Shown: piece by piece, positions 16,901-23,071 of the stretch
Layout of the letters: each line of letters begins with the position of its first letter
How positions within the stretch are numbered: position 1 is the stretch's first letter
Assembly: GCA_903906425.1 (NCBI GenBank)
Contig: CAIVKH010000137.1
Span: forward strand, 1 to 64,000
Length of the DNA stretch: 64,000 nt
Reading direction: 5' to 3'
Origin: an uncultured bacterium
GTDB lineage: Bacteria; Verrucomicrobiota; Kiritimatiellia; CAIVKH01
Program-made: the position numbers and the translations under genes
The notes under the pieces: model-generated
Told to the model about the DNA's origin: nothing
The model's input: only the letters and a program-made list of their open reading frames with translations
Database searches by the model: none

Positions 16901-17219
16901 TGATGGTTGTGAGCGATGGTCCGTTGACGCTGCGCACGCTGATCGCCGAAGTGATCGCAATCCGGTTGGTCGTCGCGCCGGACACCACGCGGCCGCCAGT
17001 CTGGTACACGCCGTTGCTGACCAGAACCGTATCGCCCGCGGACGACGCATTGATCGCCTTCTGGATCGTCTGGTTCGCCGTAATCCAGTTGGTGCCCGCC
17101 GCGGTGTCGCTGCCGGTCATCGCGACATACCAGGTCGTGGCGCTCGCCAGCCGCGGAAGCGCGAAAAGCAACAGGGCGAGCCGCGCGCCCATCAAAAATC
17201 TGATCCGTGTTGTCCGCAT
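13998..17219 (-). CDS. Large secreted beta-helix protein with InlB-B-like and FG-GAP/VCBS repeats
   Basis: A 1073-residue exported protein. A signal peptide (MRTTRIRFLMGARLALLLFA) precedes a right-handed beta-helix (roughly 25-430) with repeated GGGA..L.NC....N rungs like those of polymorphic outer-membrane proteins. Then come five repeats of about 72 residues (roughly 430-790), each NPTNGG-x-V-GG-G-Y ... W-F-NW-DG ... R-I-VP ... ANF, of the InlB B/Listeria-Bacteroides type. The C-terminal part (roughly 800-1060) has six FG-GAP-like units with Ca-binding DxDGDGxxD loops (DFDGDGKSD, DYDGDGKAD and similar). It has no autotransporter barrel or visible LPXTG/PEP-CTERM anchor. It is probably a surface or matrix adhesin; the ligand is unknown. 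Confidence 0.85.
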   Translation of the reverse strand: MRTTRIRFLMGARLALLLFALPRLASATTWYVAMTGSDTAAGTNWITANQTIQKAINASSAGDTVLVSNGVYQTGGRVVSGATTNRIAITSAISVRSVNGPSLTTIIGAKDPVSSNGDAAVRCAYVGASARLAGFTLYGGATRYSGDLNNEQSGGGVWCDAAGSVSNCIITGNSASSYGGGAMGGKFYNCTLSSNSAASGGGAYGSTLAGCHLSRNSAPSGGGTTLSFLTNCTLSANTAANSGGAAYAGVLYNCSLYANASGSGGGANGASLTSCILASNTASYFGGGAFSGALTNCLIYANTATFYGGGTYGATLVNCTVVTNSSSSGGGGTYNGTLYNSIVYFNASAGSGPNYNGSTMTACCTTPDPGGTGNTTYDPAFNNAAAADFHLKSSSPCINRASNVYIHAVADLDGRPRILNGVVDMGAYEYASTQTYCAVTLSANPTNGGAVSGGGTYSSGNSILITAAAYGGWKFINWSDGNSQNSRTIGPLTNNVTLVASFAQIQSAVAVVANPANGGTVTGGGTYPAGTNVTITAAPAANWHFTGWNDGIALTSRTITVPSNDVTYTANFAQSIATISVVANPINGGTVGGSGTYNVGAAATISASPASGWFFANWNDGDTNSSRSIIVPATNATYTANFAQVVASVTVLANPTNGGAVGGSGAYYAGSSVQIMATPNPGWLFINWNDGNTNATRSITVPVAGITCTANFSLNVAVIIVTANPATGGTVSGGGTFAVGTTQSVSAVSHSGWQFLNWSDSDTNNPKTIIVPQLGVSYAANFVFIGRTVFVQSDFDGDGKSDIAVYCPGGGTWNVLENSGSNVTYQLGYSADVAVAADYDGDGKADYALFEGPTGNWFIRLSSTGQLFSKNWGWSREIPVPADYDGDGKADLAVYDPPTGTWYILQSSNNQMRVQQWGWSQAMPVPADYDGDGRADIATYAPATGTWTILQSCDGTLRQLTWGWSQAMPVPADYDGDGKADIATYVPGAGQWLILHSSDGGFTQQNWGWSLAAPVPGDYDGDGKTDIATYVPDAGLWYILKSGGGMLQRNWGWSQALPVLPQFQINRRYFPSP

Positions 17220-17342
17220 TGCGCCAATTCTACCCTACGATTCGAAACCATGTGTGCCAGAAATTGCGATTACTGGAAAGCCGGAACCGTCACCCTCCAG
17301 CGTCTTCGCGCCGGGGCCGCTGCGAGATCATCAGCCCGCCAT

Positions 17343-17389
17343 TTCCAATGATTGGAATTTTCGGCCGCGCATTTTTCCAATCATTGGAA
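17343..17389. repeat. Palindrome pair between DUF1638 and adhesin genes
   Basis: TTCCAATGATTGGAA (17343-17357) and TTCCAATCATTGGAA (17375-17389), period 32. The second copy ends 1 bp from the DUF1638 stop codon and is followed by ATCACGATGC, a right flank shared almost exactly with the loci at 32706 and 58869. Confidence 0.92.
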
Positions 17390-17390
17390 A

Positions 17391-18143
17391 TCACGATGCT
17401 GCTGGCAGCGGTTCGGCGCGGATGATCGCGTCATCGTGGCTTGCGACGAGACGATGGCCGGGCGGGACGATCAGAAAATCTTTTTCGGGCCAGTTGCCGT
17501 TGGCAAGCGATTCGAAAAGCGACATGTCGCCGCGGACTTTTTCAAATTCCCAACCGCGCGCCGCCGCGTCATCGCGCGTGCGCTGCTCGAACGAGCCGTC
17601 CGGTTCGACGCCCATTTCGATGAAAGTCAGCTGGCCGTAATTTCGCGTGTGCTGGCCGAGCGTCTCGAAAAGGAACGGGCCGTTGTCCTCGCCGTATTCG
17701 GCAATGAATTCGTCCAGCGTCTTGTCCATGCCCATCTGGTGCGGGATCGTGAACTGCTTCAACTCCTCGCCGGCCTCGCCGCGCTCGATCCAGCCGGTCG
17801 TTTTGAAATACGTGCCCGGATGGCTGAAGAAATATTCCGCGTAGCGCTCCTTGCTGCCGAAAAAAAGCGTGATGCAATCGTGTGCGCGCGGCACGACCAG
17901 TTTCGTGTGGCGCGCGACGAGGCCGCTGAGGCCGTTGTTGCAAAGTCCGTAGCCGAGCAAAACCGCGTCGAAGCCCGGCGCGATGGCATCAATCTGCGTT
18001 TGCATCCGCGAGAGCATCTCCGCCGATTTCATGTCGTGCAGCCCCTTCGGCAGAAACGAAACCTCGATGCGATGCGGCGAGCGTTTGACCGCCGCCTCCA
18101 TCTCGCGAAAGAAGATGTCGCAACTGATCAGACAGAATTTCAT
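17391..18143 (-). CDS. DUF1638 protein of the corrinoid methyl-transfer cluster
   Basis: A 250-residue cytoplasmic protein. MKFCLISCDIFFREMEAAV, LLGYGLCNNGLSGL and VPRAHDCITLFFGS are typical of the DUF1638 family, commonly encoded beside corrinoid-dependent methyltransferases; its biochemical role is not established. The ATG overlaps the methyltransferase stop by 3 bp, so a longer upstream frame within that gene is rejected. Conserved Cys residues in the first 75 residues could bind a metal, but that is speculation. Co-translation with its neighbours is the main functional clue. Confidence 0.8.
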   Translation of the reverse strand: MKFCLISCDIFFREMEAAVKRSPHRIEVSFLPKGLHDMKSAEMLSRMQTQIDAIAPGFDAVLLGYGLCNNGLSGLVARHTKLVVPRAHDCITLFFGSKERYAEYFFSHPGTYFKTTGWIERGEAGEELKQFTIPHQMGMDKTLDEFIAEYGEDNGPFLFETLGQHTRNYGQLTFIEMGVEPDGSFEQRTRDDAAARGWEFEKVRGDMSLFESLANGNWPEKDFLIVPPGHRLVASHDDAIIRAEPLPAAS

Positions 18144-19018
18144 CACTGTGCGGAAAGAATCTTGCGGACCGAACGAATAAAATCCGGACTCGTGCCGCAG
18201 CAGCCGCCGACGAAATTCGCGCCCGCCGCGACAAGTTCGGGAATCCGCGATGCGAACTGCTCGGGCGTGATCGTGTAAATCGCCTTGCCGTCTTTCATCA
18301 CCGGCAACCCCGCGTTCGCCTTCATCCACAGCGGAAGTTTCGTCACCGCATGCATTCGTTTGCAGATCGGAATAAATCCTTCGATTCCCTGCCCGCAATT
18401 CGAACCGATCACATCGGCCCCGGCCGCGCTGAGCGCCGCGACGGCGTCTTCCGGCGTCACGCCCATCATCGTGCGGTCCTTGTCCGCACCCGCGTCAAAA
18501 ACCATGCTTGCGATAACCGGCAGCCCGGTCGTTCTTGCGGCCTTGATTGCAATCGTCGCCTCGGCGATATCGCCCATCGTCTCGACGACGAGCGCGTCCG
18601 CGCCGCCCGCGGCAAGCGCCGTCGCCTGTTCGGTGAACGTCGCGAGCATTTCGTCCTCGGTGCAATCTTCCATCATCAGCATCTTGCCGGTCGGCCCGAT
18701 CGAAGCGAAGACCAGCACGCGGCCCGCCGCGGCTTTTTTCGAAATCGCCGCCGCCGCGCGATTGATCTCGACGGTCTTCGAATCGAGGTTGTGCCGCGCA
18801 AGCATCATGCGGCTCGCGCCGAAACTGTTCGTTAGAATCACCTGGCTGCCGGCGTCAACGTAGCCCCGCGCGACGGATTCCACCTTGTCGGGGTTCGTCA
18901 AATTCCATTCGTCGGGACACGCGCCGATCGGAAGACCGCGGGCCTGCAACTGCGTTCCCCACGCGCCGTCCGTGACAATCGGGCCGCGGCTCAAAAGTTT
19001 TTCAAGTGTCGGATGCAT
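18143..19018 (-). CDS. Homocysteine S-methyltransferase-family (MetH N-terminal-like) methyltransferase
   Basis: A 291-residue TIM-barrel methyltransferase of the betaine-homocysteine/MetH-Hcy domain family. IVTDGAWGTQLQARGLP near the start, ILTNSFGAS, and the zinc-binding cysteines in VIGSNCGQG and FVGGCCGTSPD are all visible, so the zinc site is intact. As a stand-alone domain encoded with a corrinoid activator and DUF1638, it probably moves methyl groups between a corrinoid and a thiol or amine substrate rather than acting as full methionine synthase. No B12-binding domain follows. The gene is 17 bp after the activator gene and overlaps the DUF1638 start. Confidence 0.85.
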   Translation of the reverse strand: MHPTLEKLLSRGPIVTDGAWGTQLQARGLPIGACPDEWNLTNPDKVESVARGYVDAGSQVILTNSFGASRMMLARHNLDSKTVEINRAAAAISKKAAAGRVLVFASIGPTGKMLMMEDCTEDEMLATFTEQATALAAGGADALVVETMGDIAEATIAIKAARTTGLPVIASMVFDAGADKDRTMMGVTPEDAVAALSAAGADVIGSNCGQGIEGFIPICKRMHAVTKLPLWMKANAGLPVMKDGKAIYTITPEQFASRIPELVAAGANFVGGCCGTSPDFIRSVRKILSAQ

Positions 19019-19035
19019 TTTTTGTCTCCAGTTTT

Positions 19036-20721
19036 TTACGTCGCAACTTTGTCTTCGAATTCTTCCGGCTCCAAATACGGCAGCGCGAGCGCATCGGCGA
19101 AGAACGTCGCAAACTCGGGCACGAGATTCAACTCGACGATCTCCGGCGCGTCAATGAGCTGCGCGTAGGCATCGCGAGAAGTCGTGTCAGCGAGCGCAAG
19201 CACCGCACCGGCGAGCGAGCCGTTGCCGACGATTTCAAAATTTTCCATGGCGACGGGCGGCAGAAGCCCGATCTTGATCGCATTCGCGAGACGGATGTGT
19301 TTCGCAAATCCGCCGGCCAGAATCACGCGATCCAGATCGCGCGGATGTTTGCCGCGAAGATGCATCATCGTCTTCAGCCCGGCATAAATCGCGGCCTTCG
19401 CTTTCAAGATTTGTGAGACGTCGAGTTCGGTGATGACGAGCGGTTCGCCCGTCGAAGTTTCAAAACCGTCAACGACGCAGCAGCCGTGCGACCAGCCGTT
19501 GCGAACGCGAACGTGTTTGTAACGGCCGCGCGACTTGAGCAAATCAATGTCGAACCGGCCCATCGTGTTGATCAATTCCGATTCCATTCCGCAGGCGATG
19601 AAATCAATCGCGGCGGATCCGCAGAATCCGACCGGTTGCGAGTCGCCGATGACTTTGCATCGAAAATGCAGATCTTTTTCGAATTCGATGTGCTCGATCG
19701 CGCCGGAAATTGCGCGGCATCCGTGCAGCAGTCCCGCGCCTTCGAAAGCCGGTCCAGCCGCCGTGGCGCACGCGAGTATTTTGCCATTTTCCGCGAGCGC
19801 CATTTCGCCGTTCGTTCCGATGTCAGCCAGCAGGCACAGGCCGGACTGCGCGGGCAACCCGGTGACGTGGATGTCGGCCACGATGTCGCCGCCGACATAG
19901 CCGGACGCGCACGGAACGACGAAAACCGGCGCAGCGGGATGGACGCGCAGGCCGAGTTTTGCGGCCGCAATTTCCGGATATTTCCGCGCGACCGGCGTGA
20001 ACGGGAGCGTGCCGATGCTGAATGGCGAGAGGCCGAGAAACAAATGGCTCATCGTCGTGTTGCCCGCGATGGCGGCTGCAAAAATTTCTTCGGGCCGCAA
20101 ATCGTTGCGCTCGCAGATTTCCTCGATCAGCGGATTGATCGTGTGCGCGATGACAAGCTGCTGGAGCGCGCGGACATTTTCCGCGCAGCCACATTGCGCG
20201 ATGCGCGACGCGACATCGTCGGCGCGCAAAACCTGCTGGTTGAATCGCGATGCGCGGTCAATGACGTTTCCGGTTTCGCAATCCACCAGCGCCGCGACGA
20301 CGGTCGAAGTTCCGATGTCCACCGCGATACCGAGCGCGCGTTTGACCGCGCTGCCATTGACGATTTCGCCGCGGTGGACAGCGGGATTCGATTTGAATTC
20401 TGGCAGTACGATTTCGGTTTCGATCCGCGCGCCCGCGGACTCGGCGAAGGTCTGGCGCGGCACGGCGACGCGGGCGTCGGCGCTGGCGACGCGCGTCACA
20501 CATGCGAGTTCTTCTCGCCGCTCGCCGGAATTCACTTCGACGGTCTCGTCAAAAATTTTGTAGGTGCCGTGTTCGAGAAAAACGGAGCATCTGCCGCAGA
20601 CGCCGCGCCCGCCGCACGACGCCTCGATGGGGATTCCGGCGGCCTGAATTGCCGCGAGCAGCGGCTCGTCGGTTTTTCGCGCCGCCACTTCGCGCCCGCC
20701 GGATTTTATGATCAACGACAT
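19036..20721 (-). CDS. Reductive activator of corrinoid protein (ASKHA ATPase with 2Fe-2S domain, RACE/RamA-like)
   Basis: A 561-residue protein. Residues 1-85 form a plant-type ferredoxin domain with ligands Cys36, Cys42, Cys45 and Cys74 (EASCGGRGVCGRC ... LACVTR). The rest is a DUF4445/ASKHA ATPase with GIAVDIGTSTVVAALVD, IAGNTTMSHLFLG and LILAGGFAKHI phosphate/adenosine motifs. Such proteins use ATP hydrolysis to reduce inactive Co(II) corrinoid to Co(I) in methyl-transfer systems. First gene of the minus-strand methyl-transfer operon. The corrinoid protein it would reactivate is not encoded in this window. Confidence 0.9.
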   Translation of the reverse strand: MSLIIKSGGREVAARKTDEPLLAAIQAAGIPIEASCGGRGVCGRCSVFLEHGTYKIFDETVEVNSGERREELACVTRVASADARVAVPRQTFAESAGARIETEIVLPEFKSNPAVHRGEIVNGSAVKRALGIAVDIGTSTVVAALVDCETGNVIDRASRFNQQVLRADDVASRIAQCGCAENVRALQQLVIAHTINPLIEEICERNDLRPEEIFAAAIAGNTTMSHLFLGLSPFSIGTLPFTPVARKYPEIAAAKLGLRVHPAAPVFVVPCASGYVGGDIVADIHVTGLPAQSGLCLLADIGTNGEMALAENGKILACATAAGPAFEGAGLLHGCRAISGAIEHIEFEKDLHFRCKVIGDSQPVGFCGSAAIDFIACGMESELINTMGRFDIDLLKSRGRYKHVRVRNGWSHGCCVVDGFETSTGEPLVITELDVSQILKAKAAIYAGLKTMMHLRGKHPRDLDRVILAGGFAKHIRLANAIKIGLLPPVAMENFEIVGNGSLAGAVLALADTTSRDAYAQLIDAPEIVELNLVPEFATFFADALALPYLEPEEFEDKVAT

Positions 20722-20770
20722 GGCGCGCGAAGTTAGAGAAAATCAAAATTTCCGCAATCGCATTCGGGAT

Positions 20771-20817
20771 TTCCAATGATTGGAAAATGGCGCGACGCAA
20801 AGTTCCAATCATTGGAA
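20771..20817. repeat. Palindrome pair between corrinoid activator and small secreted gene
   Basis: TTCCAATGATTGGAA (20771-20785) and TTCCAATCATTGGAA (20803-20817), period 32. The A-run ending the second copy also supplies the U-tract of the adjacent terminator. Confidence 0.92.
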
Positions 20818-20847
20818 AAAAAGAACGGCGGCAGTTTTCCTGCCGCC
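20816..20847 (-). terminator. Rho-independent terminator of the 20872-21273 gene
   Basis: GGCGGCAG and CTGCCGCC (20827-20834 and 20840-20847) form an 8-bp perfect stem with a 5-nt loop. On the minus strand it is followed by GTTC and seven T residues. It lies 24 bp after the stop codon. Confidence 0.8.
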
Positions 20848-20871
20848 ATTTCTTCGTTCACGCGGTCCGAA

Positions 20872-21273
20872 TCAAGGCATGTCCTGGACCCAGACTTTCA
20901 CCTGCACGGGCTGGTAGTGACCGGCCACCCAGATCTTGCGATAGGTGTTCATGTCGATCTGCTGGTACTGCCAGAAGCCGGGGACCCATTGCTGTTCCTC
21001 CCGGTATTCGTAGTGGCCGCTCGGCTGCTGCACGATGATCGGCGCCTGCTGCACGTACACCGGCGCCGGCGCGTAATACACCGGCCGCTCGCACGGTGGC
21101 GGGCCGTAGCGCTCGCGCGGGCCGCCCCAGCCGCCGTGGGCGCAATCGCTCACCAGCACTCCGCCGAGAAATCCCAAGGCGGCGGACCATTCCTTGTTGA
21201 TGGCCTGCGCAGGCATCGCGCCCGCCACCGCCATCGCACCCGTCAAACCAACCAGCATCATCATCTTTTTCAT
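20872..21273 (-). CDS. Small secreted Tyr/Trp/Pro-rich protein (YXWGXW-like)
   Basis: A 133-residue exported protein with a signal peptide ending at AMPAQA. A Gly/Pro/Tyr-rich middle (WGGPRERYGPPPCERPVYYA) precedes a C-terminal pattern of spaced aromatic residues, EYREEQQWVPGFWQYQQID and YRKIWVAGHYQPVQV, similar to YXWGXW repeat proteins of the envelope. Function unknown. It has its own promoter (21291-21319), a good GGAGG ribosome site 9 bp before the ATG, and a strong terminator, so it is an independent and probably well-expressed gene. Confidence 0.65.
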   Translation of the reverse strand: MKKMMMLVGLTGAMAVAGAMPAQAINKEWSAALGFLGGVLVSDCAHGGWGGPRERYGPPPCERPVYYAPAPVYVQQAPIIVQQPSGHYEYREEQQWVPGFWQYQQIDMNTYRKIWVAGHYQPVQVKVWVQDMP

Positions 21274-21290
21274 GTTCGCATCCTCCGCAA

Positions 21291-21319
21291 ATTTTAGGCT
21301 GCTGTTGCAGCATTCTGAA
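21291..21319 (-). promoter_or_regulatory. Sigma-70-type promoter for the small secreted protein
   Basis: On the minus strand -35 TTCAGA (21314-21319), 17-bp spacer, -10 TAAAAT (21291-21296). The start codon is 18 bp after the -10, so the leader is short; the ribosome site GGAGG lies at 21282-21286. Confidence 0.5.
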
Positions 21320-21407
21320 ACTGTGACGCCGGGCGGAAACGTTTATTCATTCGGATCGGGCGGGCGGGCGGAAGTGGCGGACCGGATGCGGCTTGCAGAC
21401 GGCACGA

Positions 21408-21839
21408 TCACTTGGCGGTGAGCGTGACAATGAGCGTGCCGTTGCCTTCCTTGGAGCCGCCGAGAACGACGGGTTGGTTGCGGCTCATCGAAACGGACGT
21501 GCTGACCAGGGCTTTGCCGTCGTGGACCCAACGGACTTCGGCTTTGAAGCGGTCGCCTTTTTCGCGGCGGATTTTGAGCTCGAGCGAGTGGCCCTTGCCG
21601 AGATCCATCGTCGTTTCGCCGGGCGTATTCACCGCGCCGCTGCCCTGGCCGAGCAATTCGTAGCCTGTGAACTGAAAAATTTTTCGCAGTTTGGGAACGA
21701 CGGCGTCGAGGTGATAATCGAGCGGCGCGGATTCGTTCGAGGCGCGGATGAGAAACGCCTCCATGTCCACCGTCTCGGCGCGGACCGCCGCGAAGCCGAG
21801 CGCAAACCAGGCCAGAACTATGTACGCCAGTTTCTTCAT
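21408..21839 (-). CDS. Secreted hypothetical protein encoded after the anti-sigma gene
   Basis: A 143-residue exported protein with signal peptide MKKLAYIVLAWFALGFAAVRA. The mature part (YHLDAVVPKLRKIFQFTGYE, then a beta-rich C-terminus ending GNGTLIVTLTAK) has no name I recognise; small proteins of this layout often follow sigma/anti-sigma pairs in Verrucomicrobiota. Its ATG overlaps the anti-sigma stop by 4 bp, so it is co-translated with the sigma/anti-sigma genes and may sense or respond to an envelope signal. This role is inference from gene order. Confidence 0.6.
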   Translation of the reverse strand: MKKLAYIVLAWFALGFAAVRAETVDMEAFLIRASNESAPLDYHLDAVVPKLRKIFQFTGYELLGQGSGAVNTPGETTMDLGKGHSLELKIRREKGDRFKAEVRWVHDGKALVSTSVSMSRNQPVVLGGSKEGNGTLIVTLTAK

Positions 21840-22354
21840 CCAGAATTTTTCTTTGCGTTGCCGTTATCGTCAGTCACCAGCCACACCACCGCAAGACCGG
21901 AATCCTCGTCCTGATAAACCATCGTCGAGGCGCCGGGCACCTCGGTCTCGGCCCACTCGATTTGTGCGGGCCGGCCGGCCTCGGCCTTTGCCAGCAGCGC
22001 CGACGCCCGGTGGCCGCGCCACACGCCGAAGCCAACCGCAGACGCGCAAACCACGGCGACCATAACAGCGGCCCATGCCAGCCGCCACCGGAAAAACGCG
22101 AATGGCGATGCAGATTCTTGCGGTGCGGCGTTTCGAATCGCGCGGCGGATGTCCTGCCAGGCAAGCACCTCGTCGGGAATTTTAACGGCGGCGGCCTCGA
22201 CGCGCGCGAGGCGTCCGAGCGCCTGCCACTGTGCCGCAATCTCGCGATCCTCGGGATGCGCGGCCAGCCACGCTTCCAGATCGGCGCGCTGCCGTTCGGG
22301 CAGTTCGCCATCCATCGCGCGGCTGATGAATATCTGGGCCAGTTCGCGGTTCAT
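21836..22354 (-). CDS. Anti-sigma factor, single-pass membrane protein
   Basis: A 172-residue protein. The N-terminal 90 residues begin MNRELAQIFISRAMDGELPE and have a zinc-finger-like/RsgI-type cytoplasmic helical character, but lack the HxxxCxxC motif of ZAS anti-sigmas. One transmembrane helix follows (LAWAAVMVAVVCASAVGFGVW), then a periplasmic tail. The start at 22354 overlaps the sigma-factor stop (ATGA); the longer frame upstream is a shadow of the sigma gene. It probably holds the cognate ECF sigma factor at the membrane. Confidence 0.75.
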   Translation of the reverse strand: MNRELAQIFISRAMDGELPERQRADLEAWLAAHPEDREIAAQWQALGRLARVEAAAVKIPDEVLAWQDIRRAIRNAAPQESASPFAFFRWRLAWAAVMVAVVCASAVGFGVWRGHRASALLAKAEAGRPAQIEWAETEVPGASTMVYQDEDSGLAVVWLVTDDNGNAKKNSG

Positions 22355-22935
22355 TTCAAATCCCTCAATTTTTCCTGAATCTGTTTTCGCGCATAAAAAA
22401 TTCGCGACATGACCGTGCCCATCCGGCACTTCATCACGTCGGCGATTTCCTTGTAGGACAGCCCTTCGACCTCGCGCAGCATCAGCGTCTGCCGGTGCTC
22501 CGGCGTGAGATCTTCGAGCGCCTTGTGGAACGTCGTACGGATTTCGTCGCGCCGCATTTCCTCTTCCGGCGCGGCCTGTGGCGTCTGCAACGCATCGTGC
22601 TTCGCCGCTTCCGCATCGGTGATTTCGTCCAGATACACCGTCTCGCCGCGGCGCTTGCGCGAGCGCAGAAAATCCATCGCCGTGTTCACGGCCAGCCGGT
22701 ACATCCATGTTGAAAACTTCGAATTGCCCTCGAAGCTCGCCAGCCGCTGCCACGCCTTCACCCACGCGATCTGCGTGAGCTCCTTCGCGTCTTCCGCGTT
22801 CTGGACCATGCGATAGATCACGCCATACACCTTCGGATAATGCGCCTTCACCACTTCCCCAAACGCATCTTCGTCGCCGGCCTTCGCCCGCGCGACCAGC
22901 GGCTGCAAATCCACTTCGGCCGATGCATCTGGCAT
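22351..22935 (-). CDS. ECF-subfamily RNA polymerase sigma factor
   Basis: A 194-residue sigma-70 factor of ECF size. Region 2 is VYGVIYRMVQNAEDAKELTQ and FSTWMYRLAVNTAMDFLRSR. Region 4 is LTPEHRQTLMLREVEGLSYK with a following EIADVMKCRMGTVMSRIFYA recognition helix. The start MPDASAEVDLQ is preferred; an upstream TTG lies inside a palindrome repeat and is an unlikely initiator. It forms an operon with the overlapping anti-sigma gene and a secreted protein. ECF operons are usually autoregulated; no promoter duplicate is obvious. Confidence 0.88.
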   Translation of the reverse strand: MPDASAEVDLQPLVARAKAGDEDAFGEVVKAHYPKVYGVIYRMVQNAEDAKELTQIAWVKAWQRLASFEGNSKFSTWMYRLAVNTAMDFLRSRKRRGETVYLDEITDAEAAKHDALQTPQAAPEEEMRRDEIRTTFHKALEDLTPEHRQTLMLREVEGLSYKEIADVMKCRMGTVMSRIFYARKQIQEKLRDLK

Positions 22936-22992
22936 CGGTAGTTCTGACGGCTCTGGGCTGGGATTATTCAACGGAACAAAAAATACCGCGGT

Positions 22993-23040
22993 TTCCAATC
23001 ATTGGAAAAGACCGCGTCCGCACTTTCCCAATGATTGGAA
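22993..23040. repeat. Palindrome pair upstream of the ECF sigma gene
   Basis: TTCCAATCATTGGAA (22993-23007) and a variant with one extra C, TTCCCAATGATTGGAA (23025-23040). Centre-to-centre distance is 33 bp, one of the two departures from 32. Confidence 0.85.
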
Positions 23041-23071
23041 CTTTCGGCAAGCCGCGTCTGCGCCGCCCGCG

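Noticed and set aside
22936-23000. TTG start extending the ECF sigma factor into the palindrome
   Set aside because: The TTG is the end of a repeat copy and the added residues are not conserved-looking; MPDASAEV is a normal start.
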